From Arcticibacter sp041902385 (GTDB lineage: Bacteria; Bacteroidota; Bacteroidia; Sphingobacteriales; Sphingobacteriaceae): 64,000 nucleotides of DNA. The notes under the pieces were generated by a model. That model made no database searches, was not told the origin of the DNA, and saw only the letters and a list, made by a program, of their open reading frames with translations. Position 1 is the first letter of the stretch; the number at the start of each line of letters is the position of its first letter. The position numbers and the translations under genes were made by a program. The DNA is taken from the NCBI RefSeq assembly GCF_041902385.1, contig NZ_CP169244.1, positions 2,418,001 to 2,482,000 of the forward strand, read 5' to 3'. Positions 51,139 to 61,414 of this stretch are shown here, piece by piece.

Positions 51139-54100
51139 TTGGCAAACAAAAATCAAAGCGAAAGAGTAAATTTTGCAACCAGCAAGCATGTGATCGATTA
51201 TCCCGATTTCCTGGATGTGCAACTGCAATCTTTCAGGGAGTTTTTTCAGCTAGAAACAACCTCTGACAACCGGCATCAGGAAGGTTTGTTTAAGGTGTTT
51301 TCTGAGAACTTCCCAATCTCTGACTCAAGAAATATCTTTGTTTTAGAATTTCTTGACTATTTTATTGATCCTCCGCGTTACGATATACAGGAATGTATTG
51401 AGCGTGGCTTGACTTATAGTGTGCCCTTAAAGGCAAAGTTACGCCTTTCCTGTAACGACGAGGAGCATGAGGATTTTGAAACAATCGTCCAGGACGTGTA
51501 TCTGGGAACAATCCCTTACATGACTCCGAAAGGGACTTTTGTAATTAACGGTGCTGAACGGGTTATTGTGTCACAGCTGCACCGGTCGCCTGGTGTGTTC
51601 TTTGGTCAGAGCCGTCATACCAATGGTACCAAGCTGTATTCAGCTCGTGTTATTCCGTTTAAAGGTTCCTGGATCGAATTTGCTACCGACGTGAACAACG
51701 TGATGTACGCATATATCGACAGGAAGAAGAAATTCCCTGTAACTACTCTGCTTCGCGCGATCGGCTATGACTCGGATAAAGACATCCTGGAGTTATTCGA
51801 ACTTGCAGACGAAGTGAAGGTAAGTAAATCCGGGCTCAGGAAGTATGTGGGCAGGAGACTTGCTGCGAGGGTATTGAAGAAGTGGGTGGAAGACTTTGTT
51901 GATGAGGATACAGGTGAAGTTGTTTCTATCGATCGTAATGAGATCATCCTTGAACGTGAAACTGTTCTTGAAGAAGATCACATCGACATGATCATTGATG
52001 CTGGCGTTAAAAGCGTGATCCTTACCAAGGAGGACGCCTCTAACAATGCTGATTATTCGATTATATATAATACTCTGCAGAAGGATACTTCCAACTCAGA
52101 GAAAGAGGCGGTTGAGCATATCTACCGTCAGTTACGTAACGCTGAACCACCAGACGAAGAGACTGCGAGAGGTATTATCGATCGTTTGTTCTTCTCTGAC
52201 AAGAGATACGATCTGGGGGATGTTGGCCGTTACCGTATCAACAGGAAGCTTAAGCTGTCTACCTCGGAAGAGATCAAGGTCCTTACCAAGGAAGACATTA
52301 TTGCCATTGTTAAATACCTCATTAAGTTAATTAACTCGAAGGCCGAGGTTGACGATATCGACCATTTGTCTAACCGTCGTGTGAGAACTGTGGGTGAGCA
52401 GCTATATGCTCAGTTCGGTGTAGGTCTGGCTCGTATGGCTCGTACCATTCGTGAGAGGATGAATATCAGGGACAATGAGGTGTTCACACCTACTGACCTG
52501 ATCAACGCGCGTACATTGTCGTCTGTCATCAACTCGTTCTTCGGAACCAACCAGCTGTCTCAGTTCATGGATCAGACGAACCCGCTGGCTGAGATCACGC
52601 ACAAGCGTCGTCTTTCTGCCCTCGGTCCGGGTGGTCTCTCCAGAGAGCGTGCCGGTTTCGAGGTCCGTGACGTTCACTATACGCACTACGGTCGTCTTTG
52701 TACCATTGAGACCCCTGAAGGTCCGAACATCGGTCTGATTTCATCACTTTGTGTTCATGCGAAGATTAATAACCTCGGCTTTATCGAAACTCCTTACCGT
52801 CGCGTAGAAAACGGCAGGGTTGTGGTTGAAGAGCCTGTTATCTACCTTTCTGCTGAAGACGAAGACGGAAAGACGATTGCTCAGGCAAATGCCCAGTATG
52901 ACGAGAAGGGAAATTTTGATACCCCTCGTGTGAAGGCCAGATTCGAAGGTGACTTCCCGGTTATTGAGCCGGAAAGGCTCGACCTGATGGACATCGCGCC
53001 AAATCAGATCACTTCTATTGCTGCTTCGCTGATCCCGTTCCTGGAACACGATGACGCCAACCGTGCGCTGATGGGTTCGAACATGCAACGTCAGGCGGTA
53101 CCTCTTCTGCGTCCTGAGGCTCCTATTGTTGGTACAGGCCTTGAAGGACGTGTTGCCCGCGACTCCCGTACGCTGATCAACGCTGAAGGAAGTGGTGTGG
53201 TTGAATACGTAGACGCAAACGAAATCAAGATCCGTTACGACCGTAACGAGGATGATCGTTTGGTTTCATTTGAAGGTGAAACCAAGTCGTACAGTCTGAT
53301 TAAGTTTAAGAAGACCAACCAGAGCACATGTATCAATCTGAAGCCTATTGTTAAGAGAGGCCAGCGGGTTGAAAGAGGACAGGTGCTTTGCGAAGGCTAC
53401 GCTACCCAGGATGGAGAGCTTGCTCTTGGACGGAATATGAAGGTGGCATTCATGCCATGGCAGGGATATAACTTTGAGGATGCGATCGTAATTTCTGAAC
53501 GCGTAGTATCCCAGGATATCTTTACATCACTCCACATCGAAGAGTTTGAGCTTGAGGTTCGTGATACAAAGCGGGGAGAAGAAGAGCTTACTCCGGATAT
53601 TCCGAATGTTTCCGAAGAGGCTACAAAAGACCTTGACGAGAACGGTATCATCAGGATTGGGGCTGAAGTGAAAGAAGGAGACATCCTGATCGGTAAGATC
53701 ACACCTAAGGGTGAGTCTGATCCTTCTCCGGAAGAGAAACTTCTTCGCGCTATCTTCGGTGATAAAGCTGGAGATGTAAAGGATGCATCGTTAAAGACTC
53801 CTCCTTCAATCAGTGGAGTAGTAATTGATACGAAGCTCTTCTCTCGCGCCAAAAAGACTTCTAAAGCAGAAGAGAAAGCTCAGCTTGACAAGCTTGACGC
53901 GGCTCACGACAGAGCTGTAAAGCATCTGAAGGAGACCCTTATTGACAAGCTGTTTACCATTGTGAATGGTAAGACTTCTCAGGGAGTATTCAACGTGTAC
54001 AAGGAGCTGCTGATTCCAAAGGGAGCGAAATTTACGCAGAAGATGCTTGCTGAGCTGGAGTATAGCAATATCAATCCGACCAAGTGGACTACCGACGAAG

Positions 54101-54945
54101 ATAAGAATGAGCTGATCAAACAGCTGTTGCATAACTATAACATCAAGCTTAACGAAGAGCTCGGTGCTTACAAGCGTGATAAGTTTGCGATCAGCGTGGG
54201 AGATGAGCTTCCTTCTGGTATTGTCCAGATGGCAAAAGTATATATCGCCAAGAAACGTAAGTTGCGTGTAGGGGATAAGATGGCAGGACGCCACGGAAAT
54301 AAGGGTATTGTTGCCCGTATTGTGCGCGATGAAGATATGCCATTCCTGGAAGACGGAACACCTGTAGATATCGTATTGAACCCGCTTGGGGTACCTTCGC
54401 GTATGAACCTGGGGCAGATCTACGAAACTGTTCTCGGATGGGCTGGTAAGGAGTTAGGGCTTAAGTTTGCTACTCCTATCTTCGACGGGGCGACTCACGA
54501 AGAAGTGGAAGAGTGGGTTGCTAAAGCCGGCCTTCCTGCATCAGGCCGTACGTATCTGTACAATGGTTTGACCGGTGAGCGTTTTGACCAGCCGACTACG
54601 GTAGGTATCATCTACATGTTGAAGCTGGGACACATGGTTGACGATAAGATGCACGCCCGTTCAATCGGTCCGTACTCGCTTATCACTCAGCAGCCGCTCG
54701 GTGGTAAGGCTCAGTTCGGGGGACAGCGTTTCGGGGAAATGGAAGTTTGGGCACTCGAGGCATTCGGTGCATCTAACATTCTTCAGGAAATCCTTACCGT
54801 TAAGTCTGACGACGTGGTAGGACGCGCTAAAACATACGAAGCGATTGTTAAAGGTGAAAACCTTCCAACGCCATCAGTTCCGGAATCATTCAACGTATTG
54901 GTTCACGAACTAAGAGGTTTAGGTTTGGATATCACGTTAGACTAA
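51139..54945 (+). CDS. rpoB: RNA polymerase beta subunit
   Basis: A 1268-residue core polymerase subunit. Conserved blocks include the rifampicin region FFGTNQLSQFMDQTNPLAEITHKRR split over about 468-492, the GRLCTIETPEGPNIGLI segment, MPWQGYNFEDAI, KMAGRHGNKG and the C-terminal YSLITQQPLGGKAQFGGQR. The rifampicin-binding residues look wild type by eye. The start appears to be TTG (51139). There is no sign of frame damage. Confidence 0.98.
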   Translation: MANKNQSERVNFATSKHVIDYPDFLDVQLQSFREFFQLETTSDNRHQEGLFKVFSENFPISDSRNIFVLEFLDYFIDPPRYDIQECIERGLTYSVPLKAKLRLSCNDEEHEDFETIVQDVYLGTIPYMTPKGTFVINGAERVIVSQLHRSPGVFFGQSRHTNGTKLYSARVIPFKGSWIEFATDVNNVMYAYIDRKKKFPVTTLLRAIGYDSDKDILELFELADEVKVSKSGLRKYVGRRLAARVLKKWVEDFVDEDTGEVVSIDRNEIILERETVLEEDHIDMIIDAGVKSVILTKEDASNNADYSIIYNTLQKDTSNSEKEAVEHIYRQLRNAEPPDEETARGIIDRLFFSDKRYDLGDVGRYRINRKLKLSTSEEIKVLTKEDIIAIVKYLIKLINSKAEVDDIDHLSNRRVRTVGEQLYAQFGVGLARMARTIRERMNIRDNEVFTPTDLINARTLSSVINSFFGTNQLSQFMDQTNPLAEITHKRRLSALGPGGLSRERAGFEVRDVHYTHYGRLCTIETPEGPNIGLISSLCVHAKINNLGFIETPYRRVENGRVVVEEPVIYLSAEDEDGKTIAQANAQYDEKGNFDTPRVKARFEGDFPVIEPERLDLMDIAPNQITSIAASLIPFLEHDDANRALMGSNMQRQAVPLLRPEAPIVGTGLEGRVARDSRTLINAEGSGVVEYVDANEIKIRYDRNEDDRLVSFEGETKSYSLIKFKKTNQSTCINLKPIVKRGQRVERGQVLCEGYATQDGELALGRNMKVAFMPWQGYNFEDAIVISERVVSQDIFTSLHIEEFELEVRDTKRGEEELTPDIPNVSEEATKDLDENGIIRIGAEVKEGDILIGKITPKGESDPSPEEKLLRAIFGDKAGDVKDASLKTPPSISGVVIDTKLFSRAKKTSKAEEKAQLDKLDAAHDRAVKHLKETLIDKLFTIVNGKTSQGVFNVYKELLIPKGAKFTQKMLAELEYSNINPTKWTTDEDKNELIKQLLHNYNIKLNEELGAYKRDKFAISVGDELPSGIVQMAKVYIAKKRKLRVGDKMAGRHGNKGIVARIVRDEDMPFLEDGTPVDIVLNPLGVPSRMNLGQIYETVLGWAGKELGLKFATPIFDGATHEEVEEWVAKAGLPASGRTYLYNGLTGERFDQPTTVGIIYMLKLGHMVDDKMHARSIGPYSLITQQPLGGKAQFGGQRFGEMEVWALEAFGASNILQEILTVKSDDVVGRAKTYEAIVKGENLPTPSVPESFNVLVHELRGLGLDITLD

Positions 54946-54950
54946 GTAAA

Positions 54951-55020
54951 GTTATAAGTTGTATGTTATAAGTTGTAAGACTTATACGTACAACTTTCAA
55001 CTTAAAACTTACAACTTAAA
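54951..55020. repeat. TTATAAGTTGTA inverted repeat between rpoB and rpoC
   Basis: Two direct copies of TTATAAGTTGTA (near 54952 and 54966) are followed by complementary units ACAACTTTCAACTT and AACTTACAACTTA. The whole 70-bp spacer is low complexity and could fold back. It belongs to the same sequence family as the elements in the 23S-5S spacer and between leuC and leuD. Confidence 0.7.
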
Positions 55021-55026
55021 AGAGCT

Positions 55027-58000
55027 ATGTCTTATAAAAAGGATAATAAAATTAAAAGTAACTTCACATCAATTACGATCAGTCTGGCCTCTCCTGAGTC
55101 TATTCTTGAGCGTTCAAGCGGTGAAGTTTTAAAGCCGGAGACTATCAATTACCGTACTTACAAGCCGGAGCGTGATGGTCTGTTCTGCGAGCGTATTTTC
55201 GGTCCGGTTAAGGATTATGAATGTCATTGCGGTAAGTACAAGCGGATCCGTTACAAAGGCATCGTGTGTGACCGCTGCGGGGTAGAGGTGACTGAGAAGA
55301 AAGTACGTCGTGAGCGTATGGGACACATCAACCTTGTTGTTCCTGTTGCTCATATCTGGTATTTCCGCTCACTTCCAAATAAGATCGGTTATCTTTTAGG
55401 TCTTCCGACCAAGAAGCTCGACCTGATCATTTATTACGAACGTTACGTTGTAATTCAGCCGGGCATTAAGGAAGCTGATGGTATTAACAAGATGGACTTC
55501 CTGACAGAGGAAGAATATCTTGATATCCTGGATACGCTTCCAAAGGAAAATCAATACCTGGACGATAAAGACCCTCAGAAATTCGTTGCCAAGATGGGTG
55601 CTGAGGCGCTTGAGGAATTGCTCAAGAGACTTGATCTTGATCAGCAGTCGTATGATCTCCGTCACCAGGCAGCTAATGAAACGTCTCAGCAGCGTAAGAA
55701 TGAAGCGTTAAAGCGCTTACAGGTAGTCGAGGCCTTCCGCAGTGCACAGGAGAATATTGAAAACCGTCCCGAATGGATGATCGTGAAGATTGTTCCTGTT
55801 ATTCCGCCGGAGTTACGCCCGCTGGTTCCTCTGGAAGGTGGTCGTTTTGCTACGTCTGACCTTAACGATCTTTACCGCCGGGTGATTATCCGTAACAATC
55901 GTCTGAAAAGACTGATTGAAATCAAAGCACCTGAAGTGATCTTGCGTAACGAAAAGCGTATGTTACAGGAAGCTGTTGACTCGCTGTTCGATAACTCACG
56001 TAAGGTGAACGCAGTAAAGACTGAAGGTAACCGTGCTTTAAAGTCGCTGTCAGATATATTGAAAGGCAAGCAGGGCCGTTTCCGTCAGAACCTCTTAGGT
56101 AAACGTGTTGACTATTCTGCACGTTCAGTGATTGTGGTTGGACCAAGCCTGAAGCTCCATGAGTGTGGTCTGCCAAAAGATATGGCCGCTGAGCTATTCA
56201 AACCATTTATCATTCGTAAGATGATTGAAAGGGGAGTAGTAAAGACGGTAAAATCAGCAAAAAAGATCGTAGACAGAAAGGATCCTATCGTTTGGGACAT
56301 TCTTGAGAATGTACTGAAGGGTCACCCGGTTCTGTTAAACCGTGCTCCTACGCTACACCGTCTGGGTATCCAGGCATTCCAGCCTAAGCTCGTTGAAGGT
56401 AAGGCTATCCAGTTGCACCCGCTTGTGTGTACAGCGTTTAACGCCGACTTTGACGGTGACCAGATGGCGGTACACGTTCCTCTTGGAAACGCTGCGATAC
56501 TGGAAGCTCAGGTCCTGATGCTTGCATCGCACAATATCCTCAACCCGGCTAATGGTACTCCGATCACTGTGCCGTCTCAGGACATGGTACTTGGTCTTTA
56601 TTATATTACCAAAGGTCGTAAAACGGATGAGAAGCGTGTAGTTAAAGGAGAAGGGCAGATATTCTACTCTGCAGAAGAAGTAATTATAGCATATAACGAG
56701 AAGAAGCTTGACCTGCATGCTTTCATCAAGGTGAAGGCAAATGTGAAGGAAGAAGATGGCTCTATCGTAAGCAAACTTATCGATACAACTGTTGGACGTG
56801 TCCTCTTCAACCAGGTAGTTCCTGAAGAAGTAGGTTATATCAATGAGTTGCTGACCAAGAAGTCACTCCGCGATATTATCGGTGAAGTGGTTAAGATCAC
56901 CGGTATGGCGAGAGCTGCACAATTCCTTGACGATATTAAGGAACTGGGCTTCCAGATGGCATTCCGCGGAGGTCTTTCCTTCAACCTTCAGGATCTTAAC
57001 ATCCCTGAAGCGAAAGTGAAGCTCATCGAGCAGGCATCGAGGGAAGTTGAAGAAGTAATGAATAACTATAACATGGGATTCATTACCAACAACGAAAGAT
57101 ATAACCAGATCATCGACATCTGGACCCGTATCAACAACCGTTTGACGGCAAACGTGATGGAGATCCTGTCAACAGATAACCAGGGCTTCAACTCTGTGTT
57201 CATGATGCTTGACTCAGGAGCCCGTGGTTCTAAGGAGCAGATCCGTCAGCTGTGTGGTATGCGTGGTCTGATGGCTAAGCCTCAGAAGTCTGGTTCTGGT
57301 GGTGAGATCATTGAAAACCCGATCCTTTCTAACTTTAAGGAAGGTCTTTCAGTTCTCGAATACTTCATCTCTACACACGGTGCCCGTAAAGGTCTTGCGG
57401 ATACGGCTCTTAAGACAGCGGATGCTGGTTACCTGACCCGTCGTCTGCATGACGTTGCCCAGGATATGATCGTTGGAGAAACTGATTGTGGTACGCTGAG
57501 AGGTATCTACACCACTGCACTGAAAGATAACGAGGACATTGTTGAACCACTTTACGAACGTATCCTTGGCAGAACTTCATTACATGATGTATTCGATCCT
57601 ATATCGGGCGAATTACTTGTAGCGGCGAACCAGGACATTGACGAGGAAGTTGCTCATCGTATCGATCACTCTGCCCTTGAAGGCATAGAAATCCGGTCGG
57701 TATTGACCTGCGAAAGCAAGCGCGGTGTTTGTGCTCTTTGTTACGGAAGAAACCTGGCAACAGGTAAGAGAGTTCAGGCCGGAGAGGCCGTCGGTGTAAT
57801 TGCTGCACAGTCTATCGGGGAACCTGGTACCCAGCTGACCCTTCGTACATTTCACGTCGGTGGTACTGCATCTAACATCGCAGCTGAATCTCAGATCAAT
57901 GCCAAATTTGAGGGTATTATCGAATTTGAGAACATCAGAAGTGTTCCTTACGAGACAGAAGAAGGTCCGGTTGAGGTAGTGCTGGGCCGTTCAGGCGAGT

Positions 58001-59310
58001 TCCGCATCATAGAGCCCGCCAGCAGACGTGTTATTATGACTAATAACATTCCTTACGGTTCTTACCTCTATGTAAAAGAAGGAGATAAAGTAACAAAAGG
58101 CGACAGAATCTGTAGCTGGGATCCGTACAACGCGGTTATCATTTCGGAATACAGTGGACGTATTGAATTTGAAAGCGTTATTGAAGGCGTTACCTTCCGT
58201 GAAGAGTCTGACGAACAGACTGGTCACAGAGAAAAGGTAATCATCGATACTCGTGATAAGACTAAGAACCCTGTTATTCGTATCACTGACAATCAAGGGA
58301 ATACGATCAAGGGATACAACATTCCGGTAGGAGCACACATCGCAGTAGACGAAGCGGTTACTGTAAAGATGGGTGAGGTGATCGCGAAGATCCCTCGTTC
58401 AACAGGAAAGACACGGGATATCACCGGCGGTCTGCCTCGTGTAACTGAGTTGTTTGAGGCTCGTAATCCTTCAAATCCGGCTGTTGTAACAGAAATCGAC
58501 GGGGTTGTAACTCTCGGAGGCGTGAAGCGCGGTAACCGCGAGATATCGATCGAGTCGAAGGATGGTCAGGTGAAGAAGTACCTTGTTCCGTTGTCAAAGC
58601 ATATCCTGGTACAGGACAATGACTTTGTAAAGGCCGGTATGCCTCTGTCGGACGGTTCAATCTCTCCTGCTGATATTCTGGCGATCAAAGGACCTGCGGC
58701 AGTTCAGGAATACCTGGTAAATGGTATTCAGGAAGTTTACCGTCTGCAGGGGGTTAAGATCAATGACAAGCACTTTGAAGTGATTGTTCACCAGATGATG
58801 CAGAAAGTACAGATTGAAGATCCAGGAGATACTCGTTTCCTTGAGAAGGATGCAGTAGATCGTTGGGACTTCATGATGGAGAATGACGAGATTTATGACA
58901 AAAAGGTGGTTACCGATCCAGGCGACTCTACTAATATGAAGCCTGGTCAGATTATATCGGTAAGGAAACTAAGAGAAGAAAACTCTCTTCTTAAACGTCG
59001 CGATATGAAGCTGGTTGAAGCGAGGGATGCTATCCCGGCAACTTCCAGCCCGATCCTTCAGGGTATTACCCGGGCATCACTGGGAACTAAGTCGTTCATC
59101 TCTGCTGCATCATTCCAGGAAACTACCAAAGTACTGAATGAAGCGGCGATCAGTGGTAAGCGCGATAGCTTATTGGGTCTGAAAGAGAACGTAATTGTAG
59201 GTCACCTGATCCCTTCAGGTACTGGGTTACGAGGCTACGAACGAATCATCGTAGGTTCTCAGGAAGAGTACGATAAGCTGATGGCTTCCAAGCAGGAGGA
59301 GACAGTTTAA
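55027..59310 (+). CDS. rpoC: RNA polymerase beta' subunit
   Basis: A 1427-residue catalytic subunit. The N-terminal zinc finger (ECHCGKYKRIRYKGIVCDRCG split near 66-86), the Mg-binding NADFDGDQMAVH (about 472-483), the bridge helix and trigger-loop region (AQSIGEPGTQLTLRTFH near 925) and the second zinc site (TCESKRGVCALCYGRNL) are visible. The C-terminus ends with GTGLRGYERIIVG. The gene is complete. Confidence 0.98.
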   Translation: MSYKKDNKIKSNFTSITISLASPESILERSSGEVLKPETINYRTYKPERDGLFCERIFGPVKDYECHCGKYKRIRYKGIVCDRCGVEVTEKKVRRERMGHINLVVPVAHIWYFRSLPNKIGYLLGLPTKKLDLIIYYERYVVIQPGIKEADGINKMDFLTEEEYLDILDTLPKENQYLDDKDPQKFVAKMGAEALEELLKRLDLDQQSYDLRHQAANETSQQRKNEALKRLQVVEAFRSAQENIENRPEWMIVKIVPVIPPELRPLVPLEGGRFATSDLNDLYRRVIIRNNRLKRLIEIKAPEVILRNEKRMLQEAVDSLFDNSRKVNAVKTEGNRALKSLSDILKGKQGRFRQNLLGKRVDYSARSVIVVGPSLKLHECGLPKDMAAELFKPFIIRKMIERGVVKTVKSAKKIVDRKDPIVWDILENVLKGHPVLLNRAPTLHRLGIQAFQPKLVEGKAIQLHPLVCTAFNADFDGDQMAVHVPLGNAAILEAQVLMLASHNILNPANGTPITVPSQDMVLGLYYITKGRKTDEKRVVKGEGQIFYSAEEVIIAYNEKKLDLHAFIKVKANVKEEDGSIVSKLIDTTVGRVLFNQVVPEEVGYINELLTKKSLRDIIGEVVKITGMARAAQFLDDIKELGFQMAFRGGLSFNLQDLNIPEAKVKLIEQASREVEEVMNNYNMGFITNNERYNQIIDIWTRINNRLTANVMEILSTDNQGFNSVFMMLDSGARGSKEQIRQLCGMRGLMAKPQKSGSGGEIIENPILSNFKEGLSVLEYFISTHGARKGLADTALKTADAGYLTRRLHDVAQDMIVGETDCGTLRGIYTTALKDNEDIVEPLYERILGRTSLHDVFDPISGELLVAANQDIDEEVAHRIDHSALEGIEIRSVLTCESKRGVCALCYGRNLATGKRVQAGEAVGVIAAQSIGEPGTQLTLRTFHVGGTASNIAAESQINAKFEGIIEFENIRSVPYETEEGPVEVVLGRSGEFRIIEPASRRVIMTNNIPYGSYLYVKEGDKVTKGDRICSWDPYNAVIISEYSGRIEFESVIEGVTFREESDEQTGHREKVIIDTRDKTKNPVIRITDNQGNTIKGYNIPVGAHIAVDEAVTVKMGEVIAKIPRSTGKTRDITGGLPRVTELFEARNPSNPAVVTEIDGVVTLGGVKRGNREISIESKDGQVKKYLVPLSKHILVQDNDFVKAGMPLSDGSISPADILAIKGPAAVQEYLVNGIQEVYRLQGVKINDKHFEVIVHQMMQKVQIEDPGDTRFLEKDAVDRWDFMMENDEIYDKKVVTDPGDSTNMKPGQIISVRKLREENSLLKRRDMKLVEARDAIPATSSPILQGITRASLGTKSFISAASFQETTKVLNEAAISGKRDSLLGLKENVIVGHLIPSGTGLRGYERIIVGSQEEYDKLMASKQEETV

Positions 59311-59344
59311 CAGTCGATCCTCTTTTTAACAAAACTTTTACAGA

Positions 59345-59376
59345 GTCCTCCTGTTATAGGAGGACTTTTTTATTTT
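59345..59376 (+). terminator. Terminator after rpoC
   Basis: GTCCTCC and GGAGGAC form a 7-bp stem with a 7-nt loop followed by TTTTTTATTTTT, between rpoC and the DUF3467 gene. Some read-through is possible. Confidence 0.85.
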
Positions 59377-59382
59377 TACGTC

Positions 59383-59697
59383 ATGGAAGAACAGAACTTA
59401 GACAATCAGCTAAATATCGAGCTATCGGAAGATGTTGCGGAAGGAACTTACTCGAACCTTGCGGTCATCACGCACTCCAACACCGAGTTTGTGGTTGATT
59501 TCATACGGGTAATGCCGGGCGTGCCAAAGGCGAAAGTTAAGGCCAGGATAGTGCTTACACCGGAACATGCGAAAAGACTTTTAAATGCGCTGGAGGACAA
59601 TATAGAGAAGTTTGAAGCAGTGAATGGCCGGATTAAGATACCGGAAGAGAATAACGGCTTTCCGATGAACTTTGGAGGTCCGACAGCGCAAGCTTAG
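59383..59697 (+). CDS. DUF3467 domain protein
   Basis: A 104-residue protein with the DUF3467 pattern: ISHSxTEFVVDF-like THSNTEFVVDFIRVMPG, then VKARIVLTPEHAKRLLNALEDNI. It has no membrane segment or known catalytic residues. The gene regularly follows rpoC in Bacteroidota, suggesting a link to transcription or translation, but its function is unknown. It lies 17 nt after a strong terminator and is convergent with miaA. Confidence 0.85.
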   Translation: MEEQNLDNQLNIELSEDVAEGTYSNLAVITHSNTEFVVDFIRVMPGVPKAKVKARIVLTPEHAKRLLNALEDNIEKFEAVNGRIKIPEENNGFPMNFGGPTAQA

Positions 59698-59741
59698 TCG
59701 GTGTTCTCGCATGAAGGGGAAAGAAGGCGTTGAAGGGCCTT

Positions 59742-60656
59742 CTACACGTCGGAACGATCTATATAAGCGAGCACTTGCTCAAACTGTGAGGGATCGAACC
59801 ATTCAATCCCCGGATCTTTTCTAAACCAAGTTAATTGTCTTTTAGCAAATCTCCTCGTATTCTGTTTGATTTTCTCTACGGCTTCGGGGAGCGTGACTTG
59901 GTTATCAAAAAAGTCGAATAGTTCAGTATAGCCCACCGTATTCAAGGCATTTGAGGACCGGAAGGGCATCAGCGATTTTACTTCATCTAACAGCCCTTCC
60001 CGTATCATGTTATCAACGCGCTTGTTGATGCGTTCATATAACACCTCACGGGGCTGGTTCAGTCCAATTTTTACGGTCTTGAAGGCTCTGGCTTTCTTTT
60101 CATCCTTCCTGAAGGCAGAGAAAGGTTTTCCCTCGCTGATGCAGACTTCAAGGGCCCTTATTACTCTTTGCGGATTATTCAGATCTACCTCCTTGTAATA
60201 CTCGGGATCAAGTTCTTTAAGCCTGTTCTGCAAGGTGCCTAAGCCGCTCTCTACAAGCACGCTGTTCAGCTCTTCCCTTACTCCCGGCTTAACTTCCGGT
60301 AAGCTGTCAAATCCATCGGTTATTGCTTTGATAAAGAGTCCCGACCCGCCGACAAGAATTACCTGGTCCTTTTGCTTGAAAAGCTCATCAAGCAATCGCA
60401 ATCCGTCCAGTTCAAAGTCGCCAGCTGTATAGGTATCTGATATCGAGAGTGAATCGATGAAGTGGTGTTTGACCAGATTGAGTTCTTCCTGAGACGGCTT
60501 GGCTGTGCCAATACTCATCTCCCTGTAAAACTGCCGGGAGTCGGCCGATAGAATTTCTGTCCGGAGGTGAAGTGCCAGCCTGATAGCGAGGTCTGTTTTA
60601 CCGACGGCTGTCGGGCCAGCAATTACAATTAGTCTCTTTTGAGGATAATAAGTCAT
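59742..60656 (-). CDS. miaA: tRNA dimethylallyltransferase
   Basis: Attaches a dimethylallyl group to A37 of tRNAs that read codons beginning with U. It has 304 residues. The P-loop GPTAVGKTDLA is at about 14-24, followed by SADSRQFYREMSIGTAKPS, NPQRVIRALEV and the swinging C-terminal part with KQNTRRFAKRQLTWFRKD. It is the first of a minus-strand group rich in tRNA-maturation genes (miaA, CCA-adding enzyme, tsaC). Confidence 0.96.
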   Translation of the reverse strand: MTYYPQKRLIVIAGPTAVGKTDLAIRLALHLRTEILSADSRQFYREMSIGTAKPSQEELNLVKHHFIDSLSISDTYTAGDFELDGLRLLDELFKQKDQVILVGGSGLFIKAITDGFDSLPEVKPGVREELNSVLVESGLGTLQNRLKELDPEYYKEVDLNNPQRVIRALEVCISEGKPFSAFRKDEKKARAFKTVKIGLNQPREVLYERINKRVDNMIREGLLDEVKSLMPFRSSNALNTVGYTELFDFFDNQVTLPEAVEKIKQNTRRFAKRQLTWFRKDPGIEWFDPSQFEQVLAYIDRSDV

Positions 60657-60679
60657 GAGAAGGCCTTCGCAGGCTCATA

Positions 60680-61336
60680 CTAGTAGTCTTCTTTGTTGTT
60701 ATAGTCGTCAGAATCGTAGTTCTCATTATCGGAGAATTCGTCCATGAATTCGTCTTTTTCTTCCTCCTCTTCATCTTCCTGCCCATGAACAGTTCCAGAC
60801 AGCTCGTCAACAGATTCCACCGTTTCCATGTCTTCTGTATCCTCTTCTCCGAATCCGTATTCAGTATCATTGAGGAAGTCCTCATCGTCAGAGTCAGCAG
60901 AAGCCGCAGCCGGAGCTACAACAGGGCCGGTGGCTTTAGGTGCATCCCCTACAGCGCGAACTACGTATGGATATTCCTTTCCTGCTTCGTCATCGAGGAT
61001 TTTAACTAACTCAACATGGAAGTCGAACGGACGGTCGAAGTTATATATGTAATAAAATTTCTGATGAGGATCATCAATAAACCTGCTCAGTTTGGTTCCT
61101 TTCATGAGCGTAACGCCTCTGTCTATCTTTCTTTGACTGGGCAGCAAGGCGATCTCGTCTCCTTTGATCCATTGATCATTGCTGACAAAGAATGACGACG
61201 ATTGCTCAGGATTGTAACCTGTGCTTTTGTGAATAGCAAGATGCAGATCCTCAAATGTTTGAGTTGATTTGATGTCTATATCCCTAACTACATCATCGTA
61301 ATCTTCAAAAGAAACCCTGAACCTGTAAATAGCCAT
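60680..61336 (-). CDS. pRiA4b ORF-3-like protein with acidic tail
   Basis: A 218-residue protein. Residues 1 to about 125 fit the plasmid pRiA4b ORF-3 / IS1096-passenger TnpR-like fold (YRFRVSFEDYDDVVRDIDIKSTQTFEDLHLAIH, PHQKFYYIYNFDRPFDFHVEL). The second half is almost entirely Asp/Glu with Ala-Pro stretches and is likely disordered. Despite the database name, no insertion-sequence ends or transposase lie nearby, so it is a chromosomal protein of unknown function. The ORF lies 23 bp upstream of miaA. Confidence 0.75.
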   Translation of the reverse strand: MAIYRFRVSFEDYDDVVRDIDIKSTQTFEDLHLAIHKSTGYNPEQSSSFFVSNDQWIKGDEIALLPSQRKIDRGVTLMKGTKLSRFIDDPHQKFYYIYNFDRPFDFHVELVKILDDEAGKEYPYVVRAVGDAPKATGPVVAPAAASADSDDEDFLNDTEYGFGEEDTEDMETVESVDELSGTVHGQEDEEEEEKDEFMDEFSDNENYDSDDYNNKEDY

Positions 61337-61364
61337 GTTTTGTTGTGATTATTTTGCGAAATAA

Positions 61365-61396
61365 AAAAATCGGCGTAACAATAACGCCTTTTTTAT
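61365..61396 (-). terminator. Bidirectional terminator after the CCA-adding enzyme gene
   Basis: GGCGT and ACGCC pair around AACAATA, with T-runs on both sides (AAAAAAA before and TTTTTT after on the plus strand). It lies between the CCA gene and the acidic protein gene. Confidence 0.7.
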
Positions 61397-61414
61397 AAGA
61401 ATGTTTGAATTTAA

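Noticed and set aside
60680..61336. Insertion sequence remnant suggested by the IS1096-passenger name
   Set aside because: No transposase, terminal inverted repeats or target duplication nearby.
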